Assembly: GCF_001039355.2 (NCBI RefSeq)
Contig: NW_019775958.1
Coordinates: forward strand, 79,117 to 143,116
Source: Lingula anatina
Taxonomy: Eukaryota; Brachiopoda; Lingulata; Lingulida; Lingulidae
Direction: 5' to 3'
Length of the DNA: 64,000 bases
Shown here: in pieces, positions 47,707 through 60,527 of the stretch
Position numbering within the stretch: the stretch's first letter is position 1
How the letters are laid out: each line of letters opens with the position of its first letter
Position numbers and translations under genes: made by a program
Notes under the pieces: generated by a model
Database searches by the model: none
What the model saw: the letters and a program-made list of their open reading frames with translations, nothing else
Told to the model about the DNA's origin: nothing

Positions 47707-50700
47707 TGTTAAAGCGTATTTGGCCCAATCTACCTGGCGGCCTCGCTTATAGGGCGTGTTCAATGCGACGGTGAATGACGCTTGGGTTTTCCAACAAACA
47801 AAAATAGGAAGTTAACTGCTAAAAACAGTTCAAATGAAGTTTAAGTCTAAAATGACGTCAAAAATTTTTTTTTGCTTTTGGAATTTCCAGTGAAAAAGTT
47901 TGTTAACTATTAATTTTGATACTTAGGCATTTTAATTAGCATTTTAATTTAAAGATAGACACCAAAATAATATAGACCAACACAGAGGCACGATGTGTTA
48001 TTATACAGACTGCAATCACCACATCCAAGTGTGTTAAACTGTCGAACGCAAAGTTAAAAATTAGTTTTTGCAACAAATAAGCGATTTACTAGAGAGTTAT
48101 GGTAAAGTCACGCAGCAATAGGCAAGAAGAACATGTACTCTTTTGGTGTACCAAAGGTTTAGACGTATATTCTTAATCTTACGATCATTAAACTCTACTT
48201 TATGCCTTAATTATGTCACATTCTAATAGCACGGAGGGTTTTCCACAACTTTAATTCCAATCTAAGTGATTCGTCAATCTATTAACATTTCCTTATTTGG
48301 TGATGCCTTGCGCTCTCACATGATATCTATTATTTAAAATCTTCCCATTATTCTCCGTTCTTATGTGTCAATCAATTTATGTTAATTGCCTAATTACATA
48401 ATGGTGTGATAATTGACCTAGGATCACAATTTCTATTAATACAGATTTTCTATCATAATGATTATAATGAATGATCAAATAGGAATTAAGATAACATTTT
48501 GTATTTAACTTTTTTGTCCTAGAATAGCACTTAGGTTGAGCGCAGAGAACTACAGTGTAATACAAGTAGTAACTCAAAACACCTCTATAAAACTTTCGTA
48601 GTTGTACTTTCTTACTGTACTCTATCAATGGCTGTCGAACAATAAGGTATTGTCTGTAACAACGGTGAATTAAATAACCAAATATAACATAACCACCCTG
48701 CCATTTCTTTTTGTTTCTTTTTTTATCATTCTGTTCTTTGACTAAAGTGATTGCAGTATTAAAACAAAGAAAACAAACAAATACTACTTTAGAACATTTC
48801 ATATGTAATATTTACAAAAGGAGGGAAAGGTAGACCAGAAACGTCCTTTTATCTATTTTATTCATGACTACAGTTTCAGCTACATATAAGCAATGCTAAA
48901 AGGCAGAAAGTTGGCCAAATTGTTCAGTAGAGGTTCCTCATAATTTTTGTCAGAAGAAGGCAATGCCAAGTAAAACTTGACACATGAATTTGGAAAAAGG
49001 AAGTGAGAGTACCAAAAATATACATTTAAACGTACCCTAAAATACTTTGGTATTTTTCCGAAAAGCTTGGAGCACTGGCCAGCAAATTCAAAAGGGGAGT
49101 TCTTTTACAATGAAACCTTTGCATACCTAGATCAAATTGTACTCAGAATGGAAGTTTTCCCTGGCTACATTAGCTCAGCTAGTGAACCAAGAAAATGCAG
49201 CAGTACTTCCTTTATTATAAAGTATAAAATAACACATTTTGAAAAGAATGAAAGGTAAATAAAATCATGAAGAGAGCAAGTTGCCCAATAGTGGGCGACA
49301 AGGAAGTGAAGAGATTTGTTTACCTGATCGATTTTGAGCCCACATGCGCTCATTGCCATTGTTCACTTTCGTGGAACAGCATTGTACTATAACTTGTAAG
49401 TTTATTTCAGATGGTAATATGAGTAGCAAAGATTTCTACACTTAATATTTTAATTTCTAAAATGAAAAATAAAAGAACGCCATGTTAAAGCTAAGGAAAA
49501 TTCGTATAATTATAAGTAAGAATTTCCCAGTGCCACTGGCACGCACTAAGACGAATAAACATTTTATATTTTACTTTTTCGACCTACAGTAGCTCGTTGC
49601 GTTGAGTATAGGACCCAACAAACCCACGCTGAGTGTATAGCACTCCAGTGTACATGTAGTAGCGAGAAACATCTCTAAAAATCGTTCGTAATTGTATGTC
49701 ATACTGTGATCTATCACTTGCTCTCTGAAAAGTTTAAATATATCCAGATTTCGCCTACTTGTAAAAAGAAAAGCAACCTAGTTAACTGATTCGAATAAAC
49801 TTTATTTCGTGAATACACACACGCTACAAATATGTACTAACATTAGGCTATTAATATTATAGAGGCCAGCTGAAAAATAAAGTCTTTTCCATAGATACAT
49901 GCAAATTTTCGCAGTAAAGAAACATTAATAGTGCCATCCAGAGACATATCTATGAATATTTTTTGAGAAATTAAACTGTGGCCCCTGTAGAAAGTGCTCT
50001 TTCAGTACTAATAAAATACGTTGAACAATTGTATCAAGCGCAAGAATTGTACCGTCTGAACGCTTTCTTAGGGGAGCTAATGTTTTTGTCCGAGTGTTTT
50101 TCTCTAAACAACAACACTGCTAGGTAGGGGCATATACGTGTACATAACATTTCTAACAGATCAAGGGAGTTCATGTGTTAACCAATGCAACAATCAAATA
50201 TTTCGACAACTTTTCATTGGTATTTGTTTACTCGAACGGCTCTTACAAAAAAAAAAAAAAAACAAAAAACAAAAAAGGGAGAGACTGAGTAGCGTGTTTA
50301 TGGGTTCGAAAAAAAGGCCACGTACTGAAGTTAGGATGTAACTTGGGCTGGACCCAAGACTGAAACCAACACGCCTGTGTTCTAACATGCAAAATACTAC
50401 ATGCAATTATTTCTCTTCAAAGAGAAATTATGAAATTCACACCCCCACTAATAGTGTAGCACCAAGTTGAATTTCGTTGTCCCATTGCCCAATCTCATCC
50501 CTGCTAAATACTTGTTGATCCATTTATAAGTAAAAGGGGGGGGGGGAGCAAAGAAAAGGCTTAACTTACGAAATAATTAGTTTTATTGCACTGAATTAAA
50601 ACACTAACATTCAAATCTTTATGCCTGGATACTACAAAAAGGTAAATGTAAGCCGTCGGCTTGTTCTAAACTTATGTAGAAACTGCAATTTTACCTTTGA

Positions 50701-51036
50701 ACTATGAGAATTTTAATGGTTCATTTGCCTGTTTTTAATGTTTATGAGATATTTCTTTTCTAAGATGAAACAAATCAACCCTCTGTAGTTTGTATTGACA
50801 TAAAAGTTTTTTTTCATATCTTTTTTCACTATTCAATTTGAGTGAAGAAACCTCACAGATTCGTCTCTTTCTCCAGATTCTTTCACAACCAGCCAAGTCA
50901 CTATATAGGCCCTGCATGGATGGCAACTTTTCCCTTTTTTCCATGTGACTATGAATTAACTGGTAAACATATAGTGTCTTCCCGTCATTCTTCTCCCCAA
51001 TTGTCATATTAGTGGAAATATACACAGTTGTTGTCA
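47707..51036. other. Region between VWDE-like start and PIGS end
   Basis: No gene I can support. It includes 47748-50560, the partner of the old duplicate at 26660-28400. Within it, 48815-49385 is a diverged third copy of sequence at about 41365-41900, sharing ACCAGAAACGTC and TAGTGGGCGACAAGGAAGTG; TGAGCCCACATGCGCTCATT then follows. A degenerate MITE C right end is at 49965-50000. Probable VWDE-like promoter sequence lies just right of 47706. Confidence 0.5.
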
Positions 51037-54000
51037 TTACTCTTTCTTTTCCTTGTCCTTTCCTCTAAAATATTTGATTGCTTGGATGACTGACATAAAT
51101 ACTGGTATACTGATGGGTAGAAAAAGTGGAATGTAGATGGCAAACCTGTAATTATGAAAAAATTTGCTTTGTATTACTCATTGCTTAATTCATAACACCA
51201 TTCATATCATAAGTATTCCCCAGTTATGTATGACTGATATCCGTATAAATTTTTTATTGAAAAAGAGATCTCTTATTTCCATTACCACCATATATGACAA
51301 AATTAACCAAATATACATTTTTTCCAATACCTTTATTGAAGAATAATTTGTGAATTTCTCTTTTCCCCCTACCCTCAAATTTCTGCTCAGTAAGGCTGAG
51401 TATAGAAAAATCAGAAATATTTCATAAACACATGGTGACTTACTTTTGATCCTCTGGGAAATACAACAACTCCAGAAGAGATGGGTCAAAAAATGCTTTT
51501 TCTATATAAAAAAAAAAGAAAATAGATTTTGGAGTGACTTAGTTAATAAATTATAGCTTTCAGTATAATATCATAATAGTATCATCAGAAATGGTATCAA
51601 AAAGGTAGGAAAACTTAGATTAAAAATGCAAAACATACAATGCAACTGACCTGATGCTACAATGGCCTCTTTTGATGATAAAAAAGCTTCCTTTAATTTA
51701 TTCTGTTTGAGTAAAGTGTGACACTTATCAATTTCTTCTACAGCATGTTGCACCTACAGATGGAAATATAAATATACTCATACAAATTTAATATGCCACA
51801 TGATGTTCACACATACTACTACTACTACTACTGATAATAATAATAATAATTATAACAACAACAACAACAACAAGGTAAGGCATTTTAAAGTGCATGGAGA
51901 GATACCCTTGTAAGAGTCTCAGTACAATGGTATGCGTGATAAAAATTCACTGACTGTGTAATATCACTGTGTACTTACATTTTTGTTTTAGGTATTTATA
52001 CAACTAACTCACCTCTCTACCAATGTCATCATTAATGACAATATTTCCTATTTGTTCAAGCAACTGTGCCAAAGACTTCAATGTGGCTGTTGAGGAGGCA
52101 ATGTTTTCTAGTGTTCTGTAACGCAGCCAATAATCTAGCTCCTGTCGGATGAAGTTTGAAAAAAACTTTTGAGTGATCTCATTGTATGTATCTTGCTTTG
52201 AAACAAAATACATCATTTCTCTGTAAAAAGTCCACAAAGAAAAGCTGACTTGAAATTGTCGGTACCCAACATTTTTAAAGGGAAACTATCAAATGTTTAA
52301 GATGAAAATAAATACAAAAACTATTCATCAAAAGCCCCTAGCATTGCAACATGCACTCACAAACAAAAAAATCCTTCCAAAGCTTACCCAGAGTAAAATT
52401 CCAGAGTTGTCTGGCAGTGCTACATCAGCTTGAGGGAAGGCAGCCTGGCAAAAAAAAAGGGCACAAGAACATGTCAATGTGTTCGTAAGAAGTTGATAGT
52501 TAAATTAATGTGACATTGGCTAAATGTTGAAAATTTAAGGGTCATATATGAAACATCTAATGCTATTTTCAATGTGAGTGAAATAACGTAAAATCTGCTG
52601 AAACCTACTTGTTTCATATCAACTTAAAAAAGCTGGATTCCATTTCAAATCTATAGAAATAAGACTCTCGTGAATATCTATATTGTAAATCATGTCTGCC
52701 CAACCTGAGGAAACCCCAGCAGCATCTTCAACTGTGCCAGGAACACTTCCATCATGGCTTTCATGTCCACTTGAACCTGTGCTGGTAATGTTGTGTTCTC
52801 CTGGGGAGAGGGCATATTGTGAAGCAATACCCCTCCCCATCTGGGGCTTAGAAAAGAGTTGGTTGCCGTGGGAAAATCTGGGAAGGTATATTATATAGCT
52901 CAGTTAATGCCATACAATGTGTTTTAGACCTTTACATTACAATAAAATCCCTGTTACTTTAACAGTTTTCCTTTTATCACCAAGCTATACCCTGTCCAAA
53001 CCATGAAGAATAGTGTGATCTATAAATAGTCTTGGGTGAAATTAACCAGTTCCCATCTCATGCTTATAGATCATAATTTTGTCAGTGGTATAGGGTATGG
53101 TATAAAATGGTAACTGAGAGAATGGTATTGCAATTTCCAGGAGAATAAACCGTTTGGTAACTGAAATGATTTTAAAAAATCATGTGACTTCAAAAGAAAT
53201 AATATTTTTTACAGCAGCATAATGTTAAACAAAAAAGTAAGTTCTGTTTAATGTGAGTGTGATTGAAAACCCATATCAATAACATAGGCTCCTCTCTTCA
53301 GAATACTCACCTTTCTCATCATATATGTGGAGTGGGCTCTGATCTCTCGTGGGAATATAAACAACAAAGTTTAAATTGGGATTGTTGGATACATGGGAGC
53401 CTGGATTGAAGATACACATAATATAACTAAAGTATAAAAATGTTCACTTGCATAATGTCTAAAGGTTTGCAACTTTTTCCATTCTGTCTGGTACATTTTT
53501 GTTTTCCTTTAATTCCTTCCTTCCTGTAATCTATATTTTAAATGACTAAAAAGGACATGTTCAAGACATCCCTTATTTATGAGAGTTATACATCTTGGGC
53601 AGTAAGTATGTGATATAGCTTTTGTGATCGTAATATTCACAAAGTATATTACACAATAACATTCCTCTGTCTCAAATTACACATTACTACAGCAATATCA
53701 GGACATTTCATAACTGACAAAATACATTATATCCCTTTGTGAAAACACATGAAAACTAAATGCATAAAGCCATAAATTGAAATATTTAATAGCAAATAAA
53801 ACAAACCCAATTTAGCTTCTATGGGATTGATGAGGTGAGGCAGATCTTCCTGTTTTAAGAAGTACCTGCCATTGTTTTTGTCGTGCTTGGGTTTGAAGGC
53901 AAGCCTTGTATAGTACAGCATCTGAAATTAAAACATCAAAGATTCAATAGCAGGAAAAACAATCATCATATCTTCAGATAAAATACGTTAAGATTACATC

Positions 54001-57000
54001 ATAGCAATATTGTAGACCTGACAAGATTTATACAATATCCAATATCTAAAAACATCCAATATAAAGATATATGAAACTTCTCCATAAATATTTACCTTGA
54101 CATTTGAAAAATTACAATATAACTTTGTAAATGCGATTATAATTTACCTGCGATTTTACTGTTATACTAGCAAACTGCATCAATTTTTCAATGAAAGGTT
54201 GTAAGAACTCTGCAACAGAAAGTGAGCAATCTTTTTTATTAAAAATGAAATTGAAAACAAAAAAAATGTTTTACGGTTAATAAAATGTAATGGCATTCTA
54301 AGAAAAAAAAGAAAAAAGGGCTTTTCAGTATTCAAAAATTTACTAAGAGACTTATCCTTTTTTTATCTAATTTCATAAACTTAAAATCATGCTGGGCATT
54401 ATATATATCAAAGCATCTTTTTTCTTCTTACTTTCAACACCTCTCTTAATGTCCCACTGTACATTTAAAATGTCTGGCTGTGGGTTTAACAATGTGAAGG
54501 TGACATCATAACCAGGGTTGGAATGAACAGCTCTCATGCTGGCTTTATCAGTCTGTAATTCAACAAAATATATGAAATATTCCTCACAATTCAGACACAT
54601 GCTCTGGCAGATCTATAATAAGTCTTAAAAAAGACAGAGGATCTTTTTAATTGTTTTCAACAAATAACATATCATGCCAAATTAAAGATGGCAGATATTA
54701 ATTATTCCACCCATCACTTACTCCTGATCTTTAAAACTTTTGGATGAGTGTTTATTTGAGGTGGGGTGCATTCAAATTCCTACTTCCTGAATCAATGTTA
54801 AAACCAATGAGAATACAGATGTATTAGCATAGTCATAAAGATTAAATAAAGGGGGAATTACCTCAAGGTGTTGTGCCCCTGATGCAGACTCAAAAGTCTT
54901 CACTAGTGCTGCCACATTTACAAACTTATCTCTTATAATGGGCTTTAAAATAGGTACAAGTCTGTTTAAATCTGATAACAGAAAAATAAATCACATTATG
55001 ACCAAATTATATGGATATCCATAGTCCATGCCTGGTTGCCAAGTCTACTGAACCTTTCATGTCAATTTAAACATATGCTAGATTTGCCTTGAAGCAATTA
55101 AAAAAAATTAATTAAAATTGACAAAATGAAAATAATCTAATTAAACATTATTCAATAGGCAATTATCTACACAAACATTGTCCATGTTATAATCAACAAT
55201 CCAACCAAAATCCATCATGATATGGTGGCATGATTTCTTACCCTCCAAAGCAGGTGACTTCATATGTAAATATACATTCCTCCTCCTTCCGATGTAAATG
55301 TCACTTGTTCCAGGAAACAGTTTGTCATTGGCTGGGATAATGTAAAATGAATATTTTCCATGTTCCTCCAAAACCTTTTCTCTGTCAATCTCCCTGTCCA
55401 GGTCTAAAGGAAATAAAGCCCAGCAATGAGATTAAGGAATCAAACATTTTTGTAATAAATAATTGCAGCACTTGTAATATTTATTTTATTCAAATCATTG
55501 CTATTGATGAATGTAAACTCCATCTGTAGACGAATGTCACCCTTTGAACAGCTCGTACCTTCTAGATTTAGAGATCTTTTCAGAATCATTTGCTCATCTT
55601 CATACGCATCTCTGAGGTTTCCTCTAAACTTGATCTTCAATCCACTGGACCCACTAGTACCTACCCAAATGAATGAAATGTAAAAATCTGAGGACAGTTT
55701 CAAGAAAGATTTAAAAAGTTTCCGACAATAGGTTGGTCTCATCCATTTTGTCCGAAATTTGGTCTGCTTCATAACCTGATAAATGTACTTTTCTACAACT
55801 GTCTGTCTCATTATAAATTCAGGCACACCATTTCATCTAATTGAACAAAATAGGTTAATAATTTTGGACTTGTGAAAAAGGCCCCAGACTGTTTGCTTAA
55901 CAAATATCTCACTGGAAAAATGTTATTCTTCAAAGGGAATCTTCACACACTTCTAAATCCTCCACAATCATGTTTATATCCTGCAAAGCTTCTTATATTT
56001 TGTGACTCAGACCATAAAGGGCAACTCCATGGGATTCACCCTGCAAATGGATTGTCCAGGGGAAATTTAAGCAATCTGCTGGTACTCATGAATCATTTAT
56101 CTGTACCTCTCTGCACTTGGATTCGACCTTTAATTAATTATGCAAAGGTTGATTTAGTTTAAAATGACTTGCCATCTTCCTAAGCTCAGATGGAAGTATC
56201 AACACCAAGTACACCCCAGAAAAATATATTTGAGGGGTTTAATCAGTTTTAAGGTGTATGTATCTGTGGATAACTAAAATAAACTTTGGAGGATTTTCAA
56301 ACCCATGAACTAACCTTTGAAGACAATAAAAACCCTTTCAATAAAAGTTCTTATTTTCTCAGCCCATTCAGGTAGCCATGATATTATCACAGAATGGTTT
56401 TTATGAAAAAACTCCTGGTAATTTGAGTCTCTCTCAAATTAAAGTTAGTATTCACTAGCTATTCTCTTACTGACAGTAATGCTAATTGACAACTATACAG
56501 CTGAGTGGTGTTCCCAAAGTCAAAAGCTTGTCTTTTGTTAATTTCATTAAATACAATATTTCATAATTTACATCATTAAACTAACTTCCAAAACAAAAAC
56601 AAATACACCTAAATACTCACTTCATCTTTCTTTGGCAATACAATTTCTCCAAACATTTTCATTACCTTTCTGATTCAACCAAAACAGTTTCATTATCTTT
56701 ATCATTTAGCATTAAAACATACATCTGCCCACTTGCATCATTTCTTTAATGAAAACAGTGAAATACACACTTTACGTTATAAAAGGTCACTTTGTGCCTC
56801 AGCATTACTGAAGTACATTTTACACTATTACAGGTGATTAATCATTACTGGTGCATACAAGTTACTTAATTACAATACCTTGCAGCATCTGTATTACATA
56901 TGAAACAGAGCAGTAATACAAAACACAGCACCATTTTTTAGTGTTGTGAAGTGAAAACTAGGCAATGCTCAGTGAGGTTCAGAGAAGGCAGATATATGTT

Positions 57001-58212
57001 GTTCTAAATGACTGGCCAGCTGTTAAGAACTACCAGTAAATTATTACATTAAAAATGGAATAAGACATCAAAGTGCAGGAAAGCTCAAACTCAAACAATG
57101 ATTCGTGAGTCAGAGAAAATTGCCCTTTACCCCCCCCCCCCCCAAATTCATTCTAGTAGATAAATCCTGTGAAGAGCACCTTTAAACCTAACAATTCTTT
57201 AATGTGTACTCTTGTAGGTTTCAAAAAGTATGTGAAGCTTCATATTTTTCCATTCAATACTTAATTTCTAAACACAATTTACATATACATAAACTGTTAC
57301 ACAGTTTTTAAATGATAACTAAAATTGGTCACTTTACCTTCAAGTGCCTCCTTCAGATTTTCTCCAAATAATGACAAGTCTTTTTTGTCTATTCTCTCAT
57401 CAAATATTACAATGGTCACATCAACTGAACATATTGTCTGGAAAATTAAGAAATTTCATAGATCAGTATATAAATCTATAGTTTTCATACAAATACTTTC
57501 ATGCATATCAAGAAAAGTATAAATATCCTTTAAAGTTATAAAAATTTAAATAACACTCATCAACTGTATCCTAAACATGTTGTTTAAATCTAAAAAAAAT
57601 CCTGTAAGAGAATATTTAAGCCCAGATTAAAATTGAATCCCGAACATTTTTAGTTTCTGAGTAAATATGAATATTTTCTGTCAAAATTTATTGAAAATTC
57701 TTATATCTAGCATCAACATACTTTGAGACATTTAAATACAATTTTCTTTCAATATATAGGCACCTGACCTGTTCAAGATTCTAACATTTTATTCCGGAAA
57801 AAAATTGAAATTTTGGTAAATTTCATATAATAAATAATAATGAAAATCTATTATAAATTTGTTATTGATGTACAACTTGTGATCACCAATGAATAAGTTA
57901 AAGATGCACAAATCTATAAAACATATAAGGTACTTCTTTGGCTGCAAGTTCAGCAATGTGGCTGTAGGGCAGTGACACTCTGTAGGTTTCTGTCGTCTTC
58001 CACCACAAGGGAACACCTATCACTATACAAACGAATGCCACTCCTAATGCAGAGTAAACCTGGGTAGATTTATCTGAAATCAAAAAGTGTGTAAATGAAA
58101 CATGAGGTATATCAAAGACAAAATGCTAGAAATATCCAACAAACATGACACAATATTTTTTTAAAGTACAAGACATACCATATCTTGGTGAGCTTTTCTT
58201 TGTCTCGACCAT
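51037..58212 (-). CDS. PIGS: PIGS, GPI transamidase complex subunit
   Basis: An ER membrane subunit of GPI transamidase, which attaches GPI anchors to proteins. Sixteen coding exons: 58179-58212, 57934-58073, 57338-57437, 55559-55660, 55242-55403, 54862-54971, 54432-54552, 54148-54209, 53807-53921, 53311-53400, 52705-52877, 52388-52444, 52013-52141, 51651-51753, 51444-51501, 51037-51145. Every junction is in phase, giving 554 residues; human PIGS has 555. The N-terminal helix runs into [19 protein letters not shown], a family hallmark. Also present are [45 protein letters not shown] and [20 protein letters not shown], then the C-terminal helix [18 protein letters not shown] short lysine-rich tail ([12 protein letters not shown]) ends the protein, fitting ER retention. 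Confidence 0.97.
55866..57300. other. Large PIGS intron
   Basis: The interval between exons 55559-55660 and 57338-57437. AT-rich with a C run at about 57130. I see no exon, RNA or transposon I can support. Confidence 0.5.
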
Positions 58213-59044
58213 CGCAGTGGCTCACAATGGTCACTCATAGACAGTGTGCCTGAAAAACACATCAGGTGATCTTTAAAAGCGTTCGGGTAATATAAAATTA
58301 CAATTTAATCACATAAACTCTTCACAACTTGAACTAAACAACATACTGAAATCACCCAATGATCAGACTCCCACGCGCACTTTAGGCAATATTCCTTTAT
58401 CACTGAATTTTTAGTTTACCAATAATGTGCTTTTCTTCATTCATTTAAAATAATTAACTCACTATTTGCCGCTAACAATCACTTCGCAAATCGGCATACA
58501 CAATCGGCATTAGTGTCAGAATGGGAAAATATAGCCATCGATTAAATAAGCAGATCGTCTTGCACTAATACCCCATTCTCATACCTATATATCTAGCAGG
58601 ATCGACCCATATTCTCGCGTTCAGATTAAGCGACTTAGATGCCTGGCACGCCTGCAGAAGCTGCTAAACGATAGTCAATTACCCCCTAGCAGCTTCAGTA
58701 GGCGTGTCAGACATCAGACCCGCCGTCCAGGGATATTTATGACAGTCCCAATTAAAGATAGACCCATCACGGGTGCAGACATGCTACGGTTATGATGGAA
58801 AAAAGGATACCCAACCAGCACGCAGATTGTCTTGTCTTGTTTTGCGTCGTGCACTGCCGCCAACCCCCTTTACGCTAGCTCGGATGAACGCCTCTCTTAT
58901 GCAATACCCAGGCCATGCATTTGTCAATCTTTTACTCCATACAATACAGCTTTATCGCCAGATGTGAAAGGCCTCCACGCTAGTGTAGTGTAATGACCTA
59001 CTCATATAGTACATGAATAGGCGGCCTGCAGCTAACGGGTTAAG
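58213..59044. promoter_or_regulatory. Divergent intergenic region, PIGS / TMEM35-like
   Basis: 832 bp separate the two start codons. 58503-58618 is repeated at 63892-63992. A MITE B-like element with inverted AGAAGCTGCTA / TAGCAGCTTCA arms occupies about 58570-58770. Promoter function is inferred from the head-to-head layout. Confidence 0.5.
58570..58770. mobile_element. MITE family B-related copy
   Basis: It starts ATACCCCATTCTC. The core AAGCTGCTAAACGATAGTCA with ATTACCCCCTAGCAGCTTCA is shared with 11590-11650. The right boundary is not sharp. A truncated version of its left end is at 63959-64000. Confidence 0.55.
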
Positions 59045-59149
59045 ATGGCTACGTTTGTAGAGATTTTTACTGGTTTTACTGGCATTTTATTCAGTGCTTC
59101 TGGACTCGTGAAGACAACGGCAGTTAAGAGCGAACTAACAGCTGATATG
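59045..59149 (+). CDS. First coding exon, possible TMEM35/DoxX-like protein
   Basis: An ATG opens 35 codons ending at a donor in phase 0 (GATATG|gtaact). The product starts MATFVEIFTG, then a hydrophobic FTGILFSASGLVK and KSELTADM. One N-terminal helix ending in G-x-x-K and followed by a polar E-M stretch resembles TMEM35A/B and other DoxX-like proteins, but 35 residues are too few to be sure. No following exon is recognisable before 64000; the intron would contain the satellite array. The coding start is supported by position (head-to-head with PIGS), the clean donor and the less AT-rich composition. Confidence 0.45.
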
Positions 59150-59403
59150 GTAACTTTCGTTTTATCTTAAAAGCTACTCCAACGGACATTTCATTATATA
59201 ATTGGGTTATTTATTTGATAGAAATGATTTGATATGTTATATTGCACCCGCCACTGAGCTTGAATTCATATGAAAACCTTGAATATGAAAAAGGTCGATT
59301 ACAGTAGCTATACATGGTGTGTGATTGGAGGTAGGAGCGCTGCAAGTTGCAAGTTAAATATTTGATAATAGCAAGGAGTTATAACTCCTTGATAATAGCT
59401 CCT

Positions 59404-59406
<3 letters not shown>

Positions 59407-59445
<39 letters not shown>
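59407..59445. repeat. (TA)n microsatellite
   Basis: An uninterrupted TA run of about 40 bp in the presumed first intron of the TMEM35-like gene. Confidence 0.95.
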
Positions 59446-59449
<4 letters not shown>

Positions 59450-59689
59450 CAGATGGGTGTTTATAAGCAAAGTAGTCTTGTTTCTTTCCATGATCTTTTA
59501 AACACAAGACAATATTTCAGGCAAAATACGTTAGCGATACCTGAAAGACAGACCGGATCACCTGAATTTAATGTTTTTTCTTTTTTCGCTTTCATACCAA
59601 GTTAGATGTAGCGACCTAGTCATTAGTACCACCAGCGTGTNCAAGCAAGCGATCGAATTTGTAAGGGTCTCTTACGGCTTCAAGGAACC

Positions 59690-60496
59690 GGTGTCAAAAT
59701 TAATTAGAACTTTTCACCCCTGAAAGATTGCGAGGAGAGGTCATGAAAGAAGGAAAACACAGGAGTCAAAAGGTATTTCCCCTGCCCCATTTCTCCTTCC
59801 TCTATCTCACTCTTTCTCTCTATCTTGTCTTTCTTTCAATAAGTTATCTCCATTAATTTATTAAATCATATAATATATTTCTCTATAAGATGTTATAGCT
59901 AGAAAGAAAAAACAAAAAAAAATGCTGGATGTGTTGGACAGATATATTAAGGAGACTACAATTATATACTTTGTAAAAACTTGGATAGACGGTTGTCTGT
60001 CCTAGGTAAATTTAATATTAAAAAATGAAAATGTTAAGGAAAAGATTTCCTGACTCGCCGTGCCGTTTTCTCCCAAATATGACTAATACCAGATGCGTAG
60101 AGAGGCTATAATAGAAAGCGAACACAAAAATTGAGAGGTATTAACCCCGTTAATCCCCCCCCCCGCCCCCCGCGCTTCTCTTCCCTCTGTCGATCTCGTC
60201 TGTACATAAGTTATTCCTTAGTTCACCCCCAAAAATCCATTTTTTTTTATGATGACATCGTCTTTCCTTGTTAAAACAACAAAAAGGGAAAAAAAATTAA
60301 TGGCCCACATAGTTTGTAAGATATTATAACGCCCTCCGCTTCTCTCTCTCTCTTAAATAAAAAGACAAAAAGAAGGGAAAAGATTCTCTCAACCGCCGTG
60401 TCGTTTTCTCCCAAATGGAACATATTCCATATGTTGAAGAAAGGCAGACAACCTATTGAATGATCAGAAAGAGAAAGTGCGTGCGCGCGCGCGCGC

Positions 60497-60527
<31 letters not shown>

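Noticed and set aside
48377-48802. Minus-strand 141-codon frame
   Set aside because: No recognisable domain, low-complexity Tyr/Lys/Arg-rich product, no splice context or codon signal, and it sits in repeat-derived sequence.
52013-52220. A longer PIGS exon starting at 52220 with residues [10 protein letters not shown]
   Set aside because: It breaks phase with the previous exon and inserts about 26 residues absent from the family. An acceptor at 52142-52143 restores phase and gives the normal length.
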